64,000 nucleotides of DNA, from contig JBGURX010000005.1 in the NCBI GenBank assembly GCA_045132235.1, positions 1 through 64,000 of the forward strand, given 5' to 3'. This document shows positions 8,036 to 16,025 of the stretch, one piece after another. Positions within the stretch are counted from its first letter, which is position 1. Each line of letters opens with the position of its first letter. A program made the translations under genes and the position numbers. The notes below the pieces were generated by a model. The model had not been told where the DNA came from. It saw only the letters and a list, made by a program, of their open reading frames with translations, and searched no databases. This stretch comes from UBA1756 sp045132235 (GTDB taxonomy: Bacteria; Bacteroidota; Bacteroidia; Bacteroidales; WCHB1-69).

Positions 8036-8779
8036 CTAATTTTTCTTCAGCGTGAATCCCAGCGTGTGGTTGCCCGGATGGCCCGGCGAGTACTTCGCTT
8101 CGCTCAGGATCTTTCTTCTGGCCTCTGCCACCAAGGATGCAGGCGCACCACCGTCTTTGGTCTTCACCACATTCGTCACCTTACCATTCTCATCCACCGT
8201 GCAGACAAACTCGAAATAGAAGTCCTTGTCGGCCGACAGCGAGCTGAAATCGGGACGCTTCACCCACGAGCCGCTGCCTGTACCACCGCCACTTCCGCCG
8301 CCGCTGCCGGATGCATTGCCGTAGCCGAGGCCATCGCCATGACCATTGGCACCGCCGTTGCCAGACGTGGTGCCGCCCGCTGTGGAAGCCGTCTGGCCGG
8401 TACCCACCTTGTCGCTGCCGAACATGGCCGAACTGTTGGGCTTGGGCTGTTCGGGCACGTTGGCCTTCGGTCCCGTGGGACTGGTGGCCGTGTTGGTGGT
8501 GGGAGTATTGTTGTTTTGCGAAGTTTTAGCAGGCGTCTCCTTCACTTCCGGAGCAGGCTTCGGATTGTTGGGATTGTAGTTGCCCCCGTCCATCATGTTG
8601 CCGCCGCCGGCATCATCGAAGAGCTCCACTTCCTGCACCTCTACCACCATCTCTTCAGCAGGCGGGTCGGGCGGAGTCTTGTGGGTGAAGCCGCAAAGCA
8701 GCAAAAACACCAGCAACACTGCCAGACAGAAGGCAGTGGCGCCGGCGGAAATATACTTGTTTCGCACTTCGTAATTCAT
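8036..8779 (-). CDS. TonB-like energy transducer
   Basis: The 247-residue protein has a short cytoplasmic start (MNYEVRNKYIS), one membrane segment (about 12-32), a Pro/Asn/Thr- then Gly/Ser-rich periplasmic linker, and a C-terminal TonB-like fold (FEFVCTVDENGKVTNVV ... AEARRKILSEAKY). TonB proteins pass energy from ExbB/ExbD to outer-membrane transporters. exbD and exbB lie directly upstream in the same direction. I chose ATG 8779: the 40 codons available upstream overlap exbD in another frame and would place polar sequence before the membrane anchor. No TonB-dependent receptor is nearby, so the client is unknown. Confidence 0.85.
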   Translation of the reverse strand: MNYEVRNKYISAGATAFCLAVLLVFLLLCGFTHKTPPDPPAEEMVVEVQEVELFDDAGGGNMMDGGNYNPNNPKPAPEVKETPAKTSQNNNTPTTNTATSPTGPKANVPEQPKPNSSAMFGSDKVGTGQTASTAGGTTSGNGGANGHGDGLGYGNASGSGGGSGGGTGSGSWVKRPDFSSLSADKDFYFEFVCTVDENGKVTNVVKTKDGGAPASLVAEARRKILSEAKYSPGHPGNHTLGFTLKKN

Positions 8780-8790
8780 GACAATATATA

Positions 8791-9246
8791 TTAGTTGGTC
8801 GGATAAACGGTGGCCATTGCCATGCTGAACTTCACTTTGCCGAGGGCTTCGCGCTCTTTGTTCAGGGTTGCCACAACCCCCATCATATCCACCATGCACT
8901 GCACCGGCACGTCGCGGTCGGCACGCAGGATGACCACATGCTGCTCGGTATCATCATTGTCCATAGCCACGCGAAGCTGTGCGCCCAACGTGTCAAGGGA
9001 AGTTGTACCGGGGTCTTGGGGATTGTCAGGATTGACATGGAACACATGCAGCGAGTCCACATACACCTCAAGGTTGCGCTTCACATTCTGCTGGCCGGCA
9101 TCGCTGGAGGGCAGGTCCACCCGGATCATGTTGGGAGAGACCAGCGTAGAGGTGATGACGAAGAAGATCAACAGCAGGAACACCAAGTCGGACATAGACG
9201 ACATGTTGGGTTCCATTTTCTTACTGTGACGGGATTTGATAGCCAT
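8791..9246 (-). CDS. exbD: ExbD/TolR biopolymer transport protein
   Basis: The 151-residue protein has the ExbD layout: a short basic cytoplasmic start (MAIKSRHSKKMEPNMSSMSD), one membrane helix (LVFLLLIFFVITSTLV) beginning with the Asp that carries protons in this family, then a periplasmic domain (MIRVDLPSSDAG ... VVILRADRDVPVQCMVDMMG). It forms the proton-driven motor with ExbB. It lies 18 nt after exbB and 11 nt before the TonB-like gene, so the three are one operon. Confidence 0.93.
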   Translation of the reverse strand: MAIKSRHSKKMEPNMSSMSDLVFLLLIFFVITSTLVSPNMIRVDLPSSDAGQQNVKRNLEVYVDSLHVFHVNPDNPQDPGTTSLDTLGAQLRVAMDNDDTEQHVVILRADRDVPVQCMVDMMGVVATLNKEREALGKVKFSMAMATVYPTN

Positions 9247-9264
9247 GATGCTGCGGTTTTAGGG

Positions 9265-9948
9265 CTATTTGCCGGGTTCGTTCAGAAGGTCCATAAACTC
9301 GGTGGTGTGACCCTCGAGCTGGTGAATCAACTCGGAGACTTTGTCAACGAGGAAGTTGTAGAGCACGTAGGCGATGATACCCACGATAAGACCGCCCACC
9401 GTGGTAATCATAGCGGTATAGATACCACCCGACAAGTCGGCGATATTCACATTGTTGGGGTTGCTGGCCATCTCGCTGAAAGCGGTGATCATACCCGTGA
9501 CCGTACCCAAGAAACCAATCATGGGGGCAATACCGGAAATGGTAGCGACGGAAGAGAGCCTCTTCTCGAGACGCTGCACCTCCAACTGGCCGGTGTTTTC
9601 GATGGCGGTGGAGATGTCGCTCAGCGGTTTGCCGATGCGGGAGATACCCTTCTCAATCATGTGGGACAGCGGCGACTCGTTGCCTTTGCAGAGCGCGAGG
9701 GCGGAATCGAAACGACCTTCGTGGATGAAATCCTTGATGTGGTTCATGAAGTTGGGATCCACCTTCGTGGCACGGCTCAGCGTGAGCCATCTTTCAATAA
9801 ACACATAAATCACCCATAACAGCATCAGAATCAGAGGAATCATAATCCAAAGACTTGACGGGGCGAACACCAGTTTGAAAAAGCTGACTTTCTCTTCAGT
9901 TTGAGCTACAGTTTCCAATAAAAACGGCACATTCATCATAATAAACAT
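9265..9948 (-). CDS. exbB: ExbB/TolQ/MotA family proton channel protein
   Basis: The 227-residue protein has three membrane segments (about 28-52, 131-160, 176-200) and the conserved core TISGIAPMIGFLGTVTGMITAFSEM followed by GGIYTAMITTVGGLIVGIIAY. ExbB is the channel-forming subunit of the ExbBD motor, which here should drive the adjacent TonB-like protein. The start is ambiguous because Met codons occur at residues 1, 4 and 5; the first was kept. A minus-strand -7 box TAATTTTG (9966-9973) is only 17 nt upstream of it, which would favour the later starts. Confidence 0.92.
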   Translation of the reverse strand: MFIMMNVPFLLETVAQTEEKVSFFKLVFAPSSLWIMIPLILMLLWVIYVFIERWLTLSRATKVDPNFMNHIKDFIHEGRFDSALALCKGNESPLSHMIEKGISRIGKPLSDISTAIENTGQLEVQRLEKRLSSVATISGIAPMIGFLGTVTGMITAFSEMASNPNNVNIADLSGGIYTAMITTVGGLIVGIIAYVLYNFLVDKVSELIHQLEGHTTEFMDLLNEPGK

Positions 9949-9965
9949 TATTCTTAAAATTTTCG

Positions 9966-9973
9966 CAAAATTA
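9966..9973 (-). promoter_or_regulatory. -7 box of exbB operon
   Basis: The minus strand reads TAATTTTG, matching TAnnTTTG. No clear -33 TTG is present at 19-21 bp. Confidence 0.5.
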
Positions 9974-10075
9974 CAATTGTATCCCTTGTCACGTGTCGAT
10001 AACGCTCATTTTTTTCAAACATATCAATGTTGAAATTCTTATTTTTTCAACGAGAAAAACTCGCATCAAATTGCA

Positions 10076-10083
10076 TACCTTTG
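10076..10083 (+). promoter_or_regulatory. -7 box of ftsK
   Basis: TACCTTTG lies 37 nt upstream of the ftsK ATG and matches TAnnTTTG. The -33 region is weak. Confidence 0.5.
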
Positions 10084-10120
10084 CAAGATAATTGACAAGT
10101 ATATTTAATTCATTATCTAT

Positions 10121-12679
10121 ATGTACATTACGACTAAAAATCATTCTGTCAAGAACACGAAAAGTGGCAAGAAGTCAAGATCTGCTGACAAAAAAAGCGG
10201 AGGATCTTCTTCAAAAAAGCATCTCAAGAAAGAGGATTGGCAGAAAATTTTCGGTGTCCTGCTCCTGCTTTTTTCCCTTGTGGCCTTCGTCTCCATCCTG
10301 TCGTTCTGGTTCACCCATGCCGCCGATCAGGAGTACGTGCAGCAGGGCAGCACCTCTTCACCCGGCAACTGGTGCCGCGGACTGGGCGCCTACCTCGCGC
10401 ACCTCTGCTGCGACGCCACCTTCGGGCTTTTCGCCATCGGCATCCCGTTCCTGACCTTCCTGTATGGCGTACGGCTCACCTTTGAGAAAACCCTGATGCC
10501 GCTGTTCCGCACCACCGTCACCACCGTGCTCACCATGGTGTGGCTCTCCATGTTCCTCGCCTTCTTCTACGTGAAAAAAGGCGATGTGGATGTCAACTCC
10601 TTCCCTGCCGGCTTCTTCGGCAACTCCATCACCGGACTGCTGGTGGACGGCACCGGAAAAATCGCCACCTTCTTCATTCTGCTCGCCATCCTCCTGCTCA
10701 TTCTCTTCCTCTGCTACAACATTTCCCCTTCTGTTTTTGTAAAAGCTGGGGCGAAAGTCAAGGACAAAATCGTCGCCCAAAGACAGAATCGCAACGTTGA
10801 AGACGACGATGATGATAATGATGATGAAGATGTTGATAATCATTTATTTGGAAAGAAGAAAAAGAATGGAAAGAAGGGCAGCGAACAACGTGAAACCGAA
10901 GAACTGCCCGGTCAGTACATCGAAGAGCTGGGCGGACTGAGCAAAGAGTACGACAATAACACCATCGACCTCGGAGGTGGCGAAGCTGAAGAGGAGCAAC
11001 CCGAAGAGGTGGCGTCGGATGTGCCGTTCGACATCGTCAATGCCGTTCCTTCCACTGACACATCGGCAGATGAAGTCACAGACGCCGACTTCGCCGCTGA
11101 ACCCAATTCCAATGAAGAGACACCGCTCGCCCTGCCGGAGCCCGTGCTCCCGTTGGAGGATTACGACCCGCGCCTCGATCTGTCGCACTACCAGTTCCCC
11201 ACCACCGACCTGCTGTTCGACTACCAGCCGGCCGTGGTCAACGAGGCCGCCAAGATGCAGGAGCTGCGCGAGAAAAAAGAGCGTATCGAACAGACTCTCA
11301 AGAGTTTCGGCATCACCATCAAGAAAATTTTCGCCACCATCGGACCCACCGTCACGCTGTACGAAATCGTGCCGGCGGAGGGCATCCGCATCAGCAAGAT
11401 CAAGAACTTGGAGGATGACATCGCGCTGAGCCTCGCCGCGCTCGGCATCCGTATCATCGCCCCCATACCGGGCAAGGGCACCATCGGCATCGAGGTGCCG
11501 AACGCCAACCCGCAGATCGTGTCGATGAAGTCCATCCTCGACTCCGACAAGTTCCAAAACAACAAATATGACCTGCCCATCGGTCTCGGCAAGACCATCA
11601 GCAACGAACCCTTCGTGGCCGACCTCGCCAAGATGCCGCACCTGCTCATGGCCGGCGCCACCGGACAGGGTAAGTCAGTGGGACTCAACGCCATCATCGC
11701 CTCACTGCTTTACAAGAAGCACCCGTCGGAGCTCAAGTTCGTGCTCATCGATCCGAAGAAGGTGGAGTTCACCCTTTACTCCATCATCGAGCGCCACTAT
11801 CTGGCCATGTTGCCCGGTGCCGACAACCCCATCATCACCGATGTGAAGAAGGTCATCTACACCCTCAACTCGCTGTGTGCGGAGATGGATGCCCGTTACG
11901 ACCTGCTGCAGCTGGCGCAGGTGCGCAACATCAAGGAGTACAACACCAAGTTCTGCCAGCGCAAGCTCTCCCCCACCAACGGCCACCGCTACCTGCCCTA
12001 CATTGTGCTGGTGATCGACGAGTTCGGCGACCTGATCATGACGGCCGGCCGCGAGGTGGAAACCCCCATCGCCCGTCTGGCCCAGCTGGCCCGCGCCATC
12101 GGCATCCACCTTATCATCGCCACACAGCGTCCCTCCGTCAACATCATCACCGGCGTCATCAAGGCCAACTTCCCGAGCCGTATCGCCTTCCGCGTCACCT
12201 CCATTGTGGACTCGCGCACCATTCTCGACGGCAGCGGCGCCAACCAGCTCATCGGCAAGGGCGACATGCTCCTCTCCACCGGCAGCGACCTCGTGCGCCT
12301 GCAGTGCGCCTTCATCGACACGCCGGAAGTGGAAGCCCTCACCCGCTTCATCGCCGACCAGCAGGGCTACCCCGAACCGTTCCTGTTGCCCGAATACTCA
12401 GACGACACCGCTGGCAAGGACGAAGACTTGCAAATGTCGTCCAACGAAATCGACTCCTGCTTCATGGACGCCGCCACCCTCATCGTGGAAACGCAGATGG
12501 GCTCCACCTCGCTGCTGCAACGCAAGATGAAGCTCGGCTACGCCCGCGCAGGCCGCATCATGGACCAGCTCGAGGAGTTCCATATCGTGGGACCGGCAGT
12601 GGGCAGCAAAGTCCGCGAAGTGAAAGTGAAAACCTCCGAAGAACTGCGCGCCATCTTCCAACGGATGGGGCTGATTTAG
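10121..12679 (+). CDS. ftsK: DNA translocase FtsK
   Basis: FtsK pumps DNA at the septum so that the chromosome dimer-resolution region and terminus are segregated before division closes. The 852-residue protein has a basic Lys/Ser-rich start, about four membrane segments (residues 40-215), an acidic linker (about 225-360), the motor domain with Walker A GATGQGKS (512-519) and Walker B LVIDEF (about 630-635), and a C-terminal winged helix (about 780-850, LLQRKMKLGYARAGRIMDQLEE) that reads polar DNA signals. All domains of a full-length FtsK are present. nnr follows after a repeat-filled gap. Confidence 0.95.
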   Translation: MYITTKNHSVKNTKSGKKSRSADKKSGGSSSKKHLKKEDWQKIFGVLLLLFSLVAFVSILSFWFTHAADQEYVQQGSTSSPGNWCRGLGAYLAHLCCDATFGLFAIGIPFLTFLYGVRLTFEKTLMPLFRTTVTTVLTMVWLSMFLAFFYVKKGDVDVNSFPAGFFGNSITGLLVDGTGKIATFFILLAILLLILFLCYNISPSVFVKAGAKVKDKIVAQRQNRNVEDDDDDNDDEDVDNHLFGKKKKNGKKGSEQRETEELPGQYIEELGGLSKEYDNNTIDLGGGEAEEEQPEEVASDVPFDIVNAVPSTDTSADEVTDADFAAEPNSNEETPLALPEPVLPLEDYDPRLDLSHYQFPTTDLLFDYQPAVVNEAAKMQELREKKERIEQTLKSFGITIKKIFATIGPTVTLYEIVPAEGIRISKIKNLEDDIALSLAALGIRIIAPIPGKGTIGIEVPNANPQIVSMKSILDSDKFQNNKYDLPIGLGKTISNEPFVADLAKMPHLLMAGATGQGKSVGLNAIIASLLYKKHPSELKFVLIDPKKVEFTLYSIIERHYLAMLPGADNPIITDVKKVIYTLNSLCAEMDARYDLLQLAQVRNIKEYNTKFCQRKLSPTNGHRYLPYIVLVIDEFGDLIMTAGREVETPIARLAQLARAIGIHLIIATQRPSVNIITGVIKANFPSRIAFRVTSIVDSRTILDGSGANQLIGKGDMLLSTGSDLVRLQCAFIDTPEVEALTRFIADQQGYPEPFLLPEYSDDTAGKDEDLQMSSNEIDSCFMDAATLIVETQMGSTSLLQRKMKLGYARAGRIMDQLEEFHIVGPAVGSKVREVKVKTSEELRAIFQRMGLI

Positions 12680-12760
12680 AGTTTAGAGTTTAGAGTTAAA
12701 AGTTTTGAGTGAAGGGTTAGGAGTTGAGGAGTTGAGGAGTTGAGGAGTGAAGGAGTGAAG
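12680..12760 (+). repeat. Short tandem repeat tract after ftsK
   Basis: Two successive short-period arrays occur: three copies of AGAGTTT and then several copies of GAGTTGAG/GAGTGAAG. They run directly into the palindromes at 12765 and 12814. Confidence 0.75.
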
Positions 12761-12764
12761 AGTA

Positions 12765-12786
12765 GAGACAGTGCATGCACTGTCTC
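12765..12786. repeat. Perfect 22-nt palindrome, copy 1
   Basis: The arm GAGACAGTGCA is followed by its exact inverse complement, and the flanks are GTA on the left and CAAC on the right. It is one of six related elements in the window and has a second copy 49 nt downstream. Confidence 0.85.
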
Positions 12787-12813
12787 CAACGGGAAAAACG
12801 AATACATGATGTA

Positions 12814-12835
12814 GAGACAGTGCATGCACCGTCTC
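12814..12835. repeat. 22-nt palindrome, copy 2
   Basis: It has the same arm GAGACAGTGCA and one mismatch in the right arm (a G-U pair if transcribed). The same GTA and CAAC flanks are kept. It ends 22 nt before the nnr start codon. Confidence 0.85.
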
Positions 12836-12857
12836 CAACGAAAAAAACAACCACACC

Positions 12858-14408
12858 ATGATTGTCAACCACAATTACATACGAGAGAGCGAACGGGTGA
12901 CGATGGACACCGAGCCGATATCGTCAACGGATTTGATGGAACGTGCGGCCACCACCGTGACCGAGCAATTGTTGCAGGATGTGCGCATAGCGGATGCAGC
13001 GCAGGTTGTGGTGTTCTGCGGTCTCGGCAACAACGGCGGCGACGGCCTCGTCATCGCCCGCCTGCTGGCACGCTACAACCATCCCGTCACCGTGGTCACC
13101 GCCTGCTACTCCAGCAGCACCACGCCCGACTTCGACCGCAACTACCAGCGCATCCAGCAGATGCTGCCGGATTACCCCAACCTGCAGTGCGTCACCTTTG
13201 AGGAATACCGCAACCATCCCACCGATGCCACCTCCGTGGTGGCCATCGACGCGCTGTTCGGCATCGGACTGTCGCGGCCGTTAGCGGATCAATACGCCGA
13301 GGTGGTGGATTTCATCAATAGCCAAAACTACTACGTGGTGGCGGTGGACATCCCGTCGGGACTTTTCATCGACCGCCACACGCCCAAGGAGGCACACCGC
13401 ATCAAAGCGCAGCGCACCTACACGTTCCAATGGCAGAAGTGGGCGTTTCTCCTTCCCGAAAATGCCGAATTTGTCGGCAAAGTCAGCGTGCTCGATATCG
13501 GTTTGCGGATTGTGGACGACAGTTTCGGACGGGTGGGCGAATACCTGACCGGTAACGAGGTGGCACAGCTGCTGCTGCCGCCCCGCAAGTTCGCCCACAA
13601 GGGCAGCAACGGCCACGGCCTGTTGATTGCGGGCTCGCAGAAGATGCCCGGCGCGGCCATCCTGAGTGCCACCGCTGCCCTCCGCGGCGGCATCGGCAAG
13701 GTGACAGTGCATACCACGCCCAATGTGGCCGCCGCCCTCCCCCACTCCCTCCCCGAAGCCATCCTCGACCCCGACCCGTGCGAAACATGCGTGTCGGTAT
13801 GCCACTGGGAAGCAATGAGTGGCCTGAACGCCATCGCCATCGGTCCCGGCATCGGCCAAGCCCCCAAGACCGCAGCACTGCTGAAAGACCTTCTTTCTGA
13901 AATACACACCCCCACCATCTTCGATGCCGACGCCCTCAACCTGCTGGCCGACAACAAAACGCTGCTGGCCTATCTTCCTGCCAATTCCATCCTCACCCCG
14001 CATTTCAAAGAGTTTGAGCGACTTGCAGGGGCCAGCGAAAACGACTTCGACCGCATCGAACGGGTGAAAAATTTCGCCCAGAAATACAATGTCATTGTAA
14101 TTCTGAAAGGTGCCCACAGCGTCATCGCCACGCCCGACGGCAAGTTTTTCGTCAACTCCACCGGTAACCCGGGCATGGCCACTGCGGGCAGCGGCGATGT
14201 GCTGACCGGCATTTTGCTCGCCCTCCTCGCCAAAGGATATGCACTACAATGGGCCGCCATTCTCGGTGCCTACCTGCACGGACTGGCCGGCGACATCGCA
14301 TTGGAGCAGGAGTCAGAGGAAAGCCTCATCGCCTCCGACATCAGCAAAAATCTGGGAAAAGCCTTCAAAAGACTCAGGGATTGGCAGGTTGCACCTCATA
14401 TCGGGTAA
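12858..14408 (+). CDS. nnr: Bifunctional NAD(P)H-hydrate epimerase / ADP-dependent dehydratase
   Basis: This enzyme repairs hydrated NADH and NADPH: the N-terminal YjeF_N domain epimerises NAD(P)HX and the C-terminal ribokinase-like domain dehydrates the S form with ADP. The 516 residues show both: GLGNNGGDG at 55-63 in the epimerase and GNPGMATAGSGD at 436-447 in the dehydratase. Upstream there are two copies of a palindromic repeat; no promoter box was recognised. Its last 35 nt overlap the 3' end of the convergent OmpA/PD40 gene. Confidence 0.95.
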   Translation: MIVNHNYIRESERVTMDTEPISSTDLMERAATTVTEQLLQDVRIADAAQVVVFCGLGNNGGDGLVIARLLARYNHPVTVVTACYSSSTTPDFDRNYQRIQQMLPDYPNLQCVTFEEYRNHPTDATSVVAIDALFGIGLSRPLADQYAEVVDFINSQNYYVVAVDIPSGLFIDRHTPKEAHRIKAQRTYTFQWQKWAFLLPENAEFVGKVSVLDIGLRIVDDSFGRVGEYLTGNEVAQLLLPPRKFAHKGSNGHGLLIAGSQKMPGAAILSATAALRGGIGKVTVHTTPNVAAALPHSLPEAILDPDPCETCVSVCHWEAMSGLNAIAIGPGIGQAPKTAALLKDLLSEIHTPTIFDADALNLLADNKTLLAYLPANSILTPHFKEFERLAGASENDFDRIERVKNFAQKYNVIVILKGAHSVIATPDGKFFVNSTGNPGMATAGSGDVLTGILLALLAKGYALQWAAILGAYLHGLAGDIALEQESEESLIASDISKNLGKAFKRLRDWQVAPHIG

Positions 14409-16017
14409 CCTGAATCTTGCGTTCCACCGAAGCAGCGATGCTATACACCGAGTTGCGCCTGTCGTTGGGATTGTCGCTGACCTCCTTGGCCGCCATCGAC
14501 GAACCTTCCGGTTCGCTAATAATCACGAGGCGGTTTCGTGCCGTGCCGGACAGGTACGGAAGAAAAATCCCCTGTTTATATTCTTTTAAATAATTAATGA
14601 AAGAAGAAATACGCCGCGACGAAAGCGCGTAGTTGTATTCTGCTTTGTGTAAAGGACTTGCAAAACCGCACACAGTGATAGTGACACTGTTTCCAGCCGT
14701 CAGGTCAGCGAGCAACAGCTGCGAAAATTCCTCCAACTTGCGGAAACCATTCTCCACCGAGTCGGTGAAAAATCGCTCAATACGCTGCTGCGCCACCTGC
14801 ACCGCCTCCCCTTTCAAGCCACGCGAATACTCGGTTTTGTACGTCTCCTTCATCGCGATATAATCGGCAAGAGTGCTGCGGTAATTGCGGGTGGTAGTGG
14901 TATTCGTTGTGCGTGGGTCAGGTTCATCATTATGAAAATAAAGCGTGATGGGCAACAGCATTGTCACCTTTTCTGCCACAGAAACCGTATCTTCTACAAT
15001 TGTATCTTCTTCATTTTCAACAATTTCAATATTCCTCCATTGATAATGGTAAAGATCGGTACAGCATGTGTCGGCATCGTCCTCTGGATTTTTGGGACGG
15101 TTGGAGGCAAAATAGCCGCCATTATCATGCTTATTTACCGTAAAATAGATGTCGTTGGCGGTGGAATTGATGGGAACACCGATATTGGTGGGAGCAGTCC
15201 ATTTCGACAAAGCACCTTCTGTATAAAAAACATCGTAACCACCTATGGTCAAATGTGTTCCATCGGAACTGAAATAGAGCCTTCCGCTGTTTTTATCGTA
15301 AAAAGGCGTGACTTCATTGTCGGGCGTATTGACCATGCTGCCCGCATTGATGGGATCGTCGAAATGGTTGTTTTTATAGATGGTGTACCAGATGTCGAGT
15401 TCACCGTAGCCGCGCGGACGGTCGGAGACAAAATAGAGCACGCTGTAGTCTTCGCCATCCACCCAGTTGGGCTGCGTGGTGGTAGTGCCAGGCAGGTTGA
15501 TACGGCGGTTGAGCTGCTGAGGCTTGCTCCAATGTCCTGCTTTCCAATCACTTCGCCAGAGCGAGCACTGCAATTTCTTCCCCGAATCGCGAAGACAACG
15601 GGTGAACACCATCAGCGTGCGATCATCGTTGAAGGTGACGCCGCAGTTATAATATTTGTTGTCATTCACCAACGGTGAAACAGATACGGGCTTGGAAAAA
15701 CCGCCCACGGTGAGTTGGCTGCGATAGATGCGGGTGGTCCAGAACTGCTCGAAAATTTCCCCGTAGTCATCCTCGCTTTCAGGACGAAGAGAGGAGAAAA
15801 AGAAAGACGAATCCGGAAACAGCACGCCATTGTATTCAGAAAACTGCGTATTGATCACCTCCGACACCTCTTCCACCTCCACCGGAATGGTATCTTGCTG
15901 AATATAAAGAATCTGGTGCTTACGTTCCTCTGCATCCAGCACGTGCTGCGCGGAGAGGATAGTCTGGACAACCATCATCATACATAAAATCAGCCATTTA
16001 CACCATCTACTCATCAC
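14374..16017 (-). CDS. PD40-propeller / OmpA-like envelope protein next to PorP/SprF
   Basis: The 547-residue protein has a signal peptide (MMSRWCKWLILCMMMVVQTILSAQ), PD40 blades between about residues 100 and 330 (YFVSDRPRGYGELDIWYT, LYFSSDGTHLTIGGYDVFYT, GGYFASNRPKNPEDD) and an OmpA/MotB-like C-terminal region (VTITVCGFASPLHKAEYN, ALSSRRISSFINYL) likely to bind peptidoglycan. This layout is shared with T9SS proteins of the PorE type, and genes of this kind commonly follow porP/sprF, as here after 8 nt. A role in anchoring or running the secretion machinery is inferred. The 3' end overlaps nnr by 35 nt. Confidence 0.75.
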   Translation of the reverse strand: MMSRWCKWLILCMMMVVQTILSAQHVLDAEERKHQILYIQQDTIPVEVEEVSEVINTQFSEYNGVLFPDSSFFFSSLRPESEDDYGEIFEQFWTTRIYRSQLTVGGFSKPVSVSPLVNDNKYYNCGVTFNDDRTLMVFTRCLRDSGKKLQCSLWRSDWKAGHWSKPQQLNRRINLPGTTTTQPNWVDGEDYSVLYFVSDRPRGYGELDIWYTIYKNNHFDDPINAGSMVNTPDNEVTPFYDKNSGRLYFSSDGTHLTIGGYDVFYTEGALSKWTAPTNIGVPINSTANDIYFTVNKHDNGGYFASNRPKNPEDDADTCCTDLYHYQWRNIEIVENEEDTIVEDTVSVAEKVTMLLPITLYFHNDEPDPRTTNTTTTRNYRSTLADYIAMKETYKTEYSRGLKGEAVQVAQQRIERFFTDSVENGFRKLEEFSQLLLADLTAGNSVTITVCGFASPLHKAEYNYALSSRRISSFINYLKEYKQGIFLPYLSGTARNRLVIISEPEGSSMAAKEVSDNPNDRRNSVYSIAASVERKIQVTRYEVQPANP

Positions 16018-16025
16018 CCTATCAT

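Noticed and set aside
8780..8899. Forty-codon N-terminal extension of the TonB-like protein
   Set aside because: The extension lies inside exbD in another frame and would place polar sequence before the membrane anchor; ATG 8779 fits the family.
12765..12835. The two palindromes as rho-independent terminators of ftsK
   Set aside because: Neither is followed by a run of T on either strand; the downstream sequence is CAACGGGAAAAAC or CAACGAAAAAAAC.
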